Source: Tanytarsus gracilentus
Taxonomy: Eukaryota > Arthropoda > Insecta > Diptera > Chironomidae
Assembly (NCBI GenBank): GCA_038502055.1
Contig: JAXRKN010000043.1
Location: 7,006,001 to 7,070,000 of the forward strand
DNA: 64,000 nucleotides
Direction: 5' to 3'
The number at the start of each line of letters is the position of its first letter. Position 1 is the stretch's first letter. The notes beneath the pieces were generated by a model. It did not search any database and had not been told where the DNA came from. It worked only from the letters and a program-made list of their open reading frames with translations. Position numbers and translations under genes: made by a program. Of the stretch, positions 59,801-64,000 are shown one piece after another.

Positions 59801-60679
59801 TAATGCTCAGTTTCCTTAGATTCGGGCACAATCGCATGATTCGAAGGAATTCTGGCTTATTTATGAGGCACGAGTTGAGTGTCAGCTCTTCCAACATGTC
59901 ACCATAAAGCTCCCAAAACGCATCATTTTTCGGCGTAAATTTCACGATTGAAAATTTAATGTTCGGAAATTTCCTCGAACAGTTTAGAAATCGATTCATC
60001 GGAAAGCCGGTATCGCTGTATTTGAAGATCTGAAGGTGAAGCAAAATCCTCCGGCATAATCGCGTGTATTGCGTCGCCTCGAACCATTTCTGACAAACCA
60101 AGCCAGCGGTTAATAAATCTCGGGTGTTTAGAAATTTGAAAATATGAATGAGAAGCTAAAGTTAAACAAAAAATTTTGAGAATTAGACACGCGATTTTTT
60201 TTCTCGTTTATTTTTAACTTTGTTGCAGTGCAGTGAGATAATTTGAGAGATTTCTAAATTTAAAAGTTGTTTAATAGGAAGGAAAACTTTGAAGTTCAAG
60301 ATCGCAAAATGTTTTCGATTTCATTAACGTTAAATTTAGAATTTCTCAAACTTCATCACGCTTTCGCTCAACTTTAACGAACCTCATTAGGCAGCCACTC
60401 AAAATTCGACTCAAAAACTCCGTAATTAACGATAAACCGATATGCATTACAGAGTTCAGTCGCTAAATCATCTTTCTTTTTTTGCTCTTCAACTTCTTCT
60501 TTCGTGAACTTTTGTTCCGTAAATATTTGCCGATAAATGTTGTCGAGCTTTGGCGGTGGAATCGAGAAAAACGACGATCTTCCACGCACCCGTTCAACTT
60601 TTTTTTCTTTAGGCTTTAATTCGGCCATTTTATCGAGCTTAAATTTTCTAATTGATTGTTCACCACTCGACGCGCTCAT
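56830..60679 (-). CDS. F-box and leucine-rich repeat protein (FBXL type)
   Basis: Three coding exons, 60383-60679, 58530-60155 and 56830-56913, give 668 aa. An unrecognised charged N-terminus (about 95 aa) leads into an F-box (LPNELLIHIFKFLNTRDLL, residues 96-114, ending with CQKW). Many LRRs with the Cys-containing signature follow (LKHLNLDCCAKISD, LKEINLSRCHNITEKG, LQYLNIAGCYQITD). FBXL proteins are substrate adaptors of SCF (Skp1-Cul1) ubiquitin ligases. The F-box is split by an intron with donor GAG|gttcgt and acceptor ctttag. The last exon is inferred: it continues an LRR as NLYIRRCPKI, in phase, 1.6 kb away across an intron that contains the GTSF1-like gene on the other strand. The start at 60,679 is chosen because an acceptor (actttcag) lies just upstream. 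Confidence 0.85.
57255..58087 (+). CDS. GTSF1/Asterix-like CHHC zinc-finger protein
   Basis: Three exons, 57255-57364, 57418-57724 and 57782-58087, encode 240 aa. Two CHHC zinc fingers of the U11-48K/GTSF1 type are visible with exact spacing C-x5-H-x9-H-x3-C: Cys25, His31, His41, Cys45 and Cys57, His63, His73, Cys77. In Drosophila Asterix and mouse GTSF1 these fingers bind RNA, and the protein supports Piwi-piRNA silencing. The C-terminal half is charged and ends in a basic tail (NKKKKFKRYNAK). It is longer than Drosophila Asterix (about 167 aa). The gene lies wholly inside the last intron of the F-box/LRR gene, antisense to it. A role in piRNA silencing is inferred from the family. Confidence 0.87.
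58088..58529. other. Host intron between GTSF1-like 3' end and F-box/LRR exon 2
   Basis: 440 bp of AT-rich intron of the F-box/LRR gene; also holds the 3'UTR of the GTSF1-like gene. No exon is convincing. A possible alternative terminal exon here (acceptor tttatgcag) would add only three residues. Confidence 0.5.
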
Positions 60680-63600
60680 AATAACTGAAAGTGAGAGTGC
60701 TTTAATAAAGTTTTTATTAAAATCTAATTTGCTCAACCTCAGTTGAACGAATTTCGATGTGTTTGTGAGGTTTTTCTCTCTCAATCGGATTAGTGAATAA
60801 AAGTTTTTGATGAAAATTGCATTAAGGCTATTGGACGTGTAGATTGAATAGTTTTTTACGTCGATAATTAGTTAATTGAATAATTTATATTTTTTTGGGG
60901 GTGAGAAAAAGTTGAAAATTAAAGCTGAAATTTGCTGGATATAAAAAAATTCGACGATTTCTGTTTTTGTGAAGCACTTAATGTACGTCTAATGAAGCAA
61001 GTTGTTAAAAATGTTCTTAATTTTTTCATCACACAGTGTCTAAAGGCACAATTTGTACCATCTGCGTCGAATAAGACTTTTTTTCCTGCCGCCATGTTAT
61101 TAATCTGTATTTTATTAACATGAGCGTGTTGTAACATAACAGGGCAAAGTAAATGAGGAAATTAATGGTGTTGAGGCATTAAATTATTAGGAAATTCACA
61201 ACTCCGTCATGAATCTCAAACAGAAAGAAGATTTTCATGTTCAAAAATTTCTACTTTGAAGCTTTTTAAAACCCAAACGGAATAAACTTTTTTCTGAGTG
61301 TCTCAACAAAATACCTCAAATCAACGCCAAATGCACGTCGTTGGAATTTTTAATTAAAACTTTTATTTCCACATCGAATTGAGTAACTTGAAGTTAAATC
61401 ACATGAGAAATTTCACTTAAATTTTTTCCCCCATGAGAAATTGTGCACGTGTTAAATTTTTTTTTGTAAATGAAATTAATTTTGTACAAAAAAAGCTTGA
61501 AATTTTCTTTGCCCCAAAAAATTACGTTTTTAGCACATTTTTATTTTATGACAGAAACGTTTGAATGTCGCATCATGATTCATTGCGAGTTCATATCACA
61601 TGTGTTGGCTGTGCATATTAAAATAAGCTCTTGCACCAACAATTTCCTCGAATTTCCTTCTTTTTACGCAATATATATTGAACAATCAAGCATATGATGA
61701 GCACATGCAACTCACGGGGTGAAAAAAAATTATATGTATTTGTTTTAATAGCAGCGACATAGCGATAAATTTTTCCGTAGATGTGTCTCATGGAACAGGA
61801 AATGAGAAAAGATTCAAGGGAGGAAAATTATAAAAAAATTTCAATTTGCAAAAATAAAAATAAAAATTTTATTTCGCTTTTGAAATTTTCAACCCTTGAT
61901 TAAAACGCCAGTCTCAGCTCTAAAATCGTTAGAAATGGAAAAAGTATCAGAAATGTGTATTTTCATAAAATGCACCAGGGAAAGGAGAAAAAGCGCGAGT
62001 GAGAGAAAAATTTCATAAAAATCCAATTAAACTTGTGAATATTTTTTCGTTATACGATATAAATCATATTTCCTCCTTTTTGCTCGTATTTCTCTCTTTT
62101 TTTGTTTCATAAAAATGGAAAATTTATCACTCTTGAACTGAGCATACAGGAGCAATTTTTACCTCACGTCTTTCATCAGATGCGATGAGTATTGAATTTT
62201 CAGTGGCTTTTTCGCCCGCATTTAGGCCTCAACTGAATTACCACAGATTTTCGAGGAGGCAACAATTATTGGAGTAAATTAAATGGTCGAGTAGCTCTTG
62301 ATGGTTTGGTGGTAATTAAAATTTGAGTGGAAAGCTTTTCTCGAGTGTCTATTGAAAAGGATTTTGTGTTATTTAACTTCGAAATGATTTTTACACTTTT
62401 TTGTAATAGAGTGTGAGGTTAAAAAAAGTTAAATAACCGTTTAAAAACTACCCACTTATTTACTCAGAATCCAAGCGATAAAATTAATTTGAGAAAAATG
62501 TTTTTCAAAAATTAAAAAAAATTCAATAAATTATTTAAATTTTGTAAATCAACAAAAAAAGAAAATTTATTTACAATTTGTCATAAAAACTATTATTTTT
62601 TTAATTATTTAGTTTGCTTTCATTCAATCCATCATCAAAAACTTCTCCATCAGTTTTGCGATATGCAAATAGGTTTGATCGCACACAAAAAACGGTTAAA
62701 AATTTGCAAGTTTGTGAAATAATTCAAGCATGTCAAAATTATCATAAAAATATAAAGAAAATTTGAGTCTTAACGCAATTATTAAAACATGCGTTAACTT
62801 TTTTAAGATTAATTTAATTAAAGTGATAAAAGTTTTTAATTTTAATTAAATTTTATAAGAGATTGAACCTTTGAGTCTGGTAGAAAATTGCAATCGATTG
62901 GTCTCTTGAGCATGAATTCGAGTACAAAAAGGTGAAATTGAAATGGAAAAGTTTTTCTCCCTCTTTCGTCTTTTGATATTGAATGCAATTTCATTATTTT
63001 CTACTTTTGAGTTCATTCAGCTGGAAAAAAAGCGGAGGCTGGAGTTGGAAAAATTTTTTCATATAAATTGAATTTCTTGATTTTTAATTTTTCTTAAGCT
63101 GCAGCTAGCTGGTTATATAAAAAATATGCTCGGGAATAATTTCAATATAAATTTTAATTTTAAAATTTTTACTACACGTGTAAGACAAAAGTTTAAGAAT
63201 TAAATTACCTTTTTCATACTTAAGCCATATCATTTACAGATTGACCCAATATCAAACTCAAATTAATTAAAAATCTCATGTTGATTAAAAACTTTCTCAT
63301 TGTTTCAGGGTCGATTCAAAATTTGTGAAGACGAAACTGACGAAAGTGTTTTTGGAAGATGACAAAACTTTATTGGTCTCATTACCATTCCATGCTTTAC
63401 GACTTTTAATATTGCCATTGTAAAAATTTGCTACACAAATAGAGTTCATCATCATCTCTCTCTTGAGATTTTCAACTTTGAATCGAGAAATTTCATAAAT
63501 TAAACTTATTGACATTTTTCACGCTGCTGGTGTACATTTCCTCATTGATATTCTGTGAGCGAGAGCGAATAAAAGGCGGTGATAGAGACGACACACTTGC

Positions 63601-64000
63601 AAATTGAGTTGATTGCGAGCGAAAATGTTGGCAGTCAAAGAAATTTCTGTGGTTGAAACTTTTATTCTTGTCATTTTTCTCAAACGAGTGACTGCATTTT
63701 ATAATTTAGAATTTATAACGGAATTTATATTTTTGAAAAAAAAATTTGACTGCAGTTAAAAAATTTGAATTTATAACGGAAATAATTTTTTAAAATACCA
63801 GATTTTGTCACGATAAAATTTTCCGACCAGCATTTCTGAACAACCACATTTAACTTTGACGTAATTTTCTCTTGCTATACTGGTTCATTTTCTCGACAGA
63901 CGGTGGTTTAGACAATTTGCGGGTAAAAATGAAACTTTTGTGTGCGTTTGACGAAATTCATCAAATGAGCTCTTCCTGATTTTAATTAAATTTGTTCAAA
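60680..64000. other. 5' leader of the F-box/LRR gene, then non-coding DNA
   Basis: A spliced 5'UTR for the F-box/LRR gene is likely just upstream of its start (acceptor at about 60,690). From there to the right edge the sequence is AT-rich. The small frames at 60,932-61,123, 61,470-61,697 and 63,297-63,515 look like chance. No repeat or RNA gene is recognised. Confidence 0.5.

Noticed and set aside
1..64000. Viral, CRISPR, toxin-antitoxin or bacterial gene transfer signals
   Set aside because: None seen; all recognisable genes are ordinary insect families with short spliceosomal introns.

Overview
The window looks like nuclear DNA of an insect, most likely a lower dipteran (midge or mosquito-like). 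It is AT-rich, most introns are short (about 45-120 bp) with GT-AG borders, and every recognisable protein is a standard insect family. I call 14 protein-coding genes, rebuilt exon by exon from splice sites and reading phase. I see no prokaryotic operon, CRISPR array, rRNA or tRNA.

Layout. (1) 1-2,816, minus strand: most of a secreted cobalamin-binding/DUF4430 protein of the Drosophila CG3556 / intrinsic-factor type; its last exon lies off the left edge. (2) About 2.8-38.1 kb: a gene-poor, AT-rich stretch of roughly 35 kb. It holds one firm gene, a five-exon His/Gly-rich secreted protein at 21,582-22,391. It also carries three copies of a palindromic hAT-like MITE, a TIR-bounded unit with an internal minisatellite, a 288-bp direct-repeat unit and two exon-like segments. 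(3) 38.1-60.8 kb: a dense cluster of twelve genes. These are a fatty acyl-CoA reductase-like gene with altered active-site motifs, cathepsin B, two tandem saccharopine dehydrogenase-like oxidoreductases (SCCPDH type), COQ5, Rabankyrin-5/ANKFY1 (BTB-ankyrin-FYVE), a Ly6-type protein, UQCRH, NAXE, AIMP3, TMEM19 and an F-box/LRR protein that encloses a GTSF1/Asterix-type CHHC zinc-finger gene. (4) 60.8-64 kb: no gene seen.

Gene arrangement. Two genes are nested antisense inside introns of larger hosts: Ly6 inside ANKFY1, and GTSF1-like inside the F-box/LRR gene. Two short head-to-head promoters are apparent: SCCPDH-B/COQ5 (291 bp between start codons) and AIMP3/TMEM19 (172 bp). AIMP3, NAXE and UQCRH run in the same direction within 2 kb and converge on ANKFY1. 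The genes do not form one pathway. Several are mitochondrial or metabolic housekeeping genes (COQ5, UQCRH, NAXE), others endosomal, tRNA-synthetase-complex, piRNA-type, lipid and proteolytic.

The observations most worth checking are the FAR-like protein that has lost its catalytic Tyr and two Rossmann glycines, the two antisense nested genes, the intron difference between the SCCPDH paralogues, the palindromic MITE family with a target-site duplication, and a possible unidentified coding exon at 21,181-21,427. I did not find a clearly new biological system. All calls were made by eye, without database searches.
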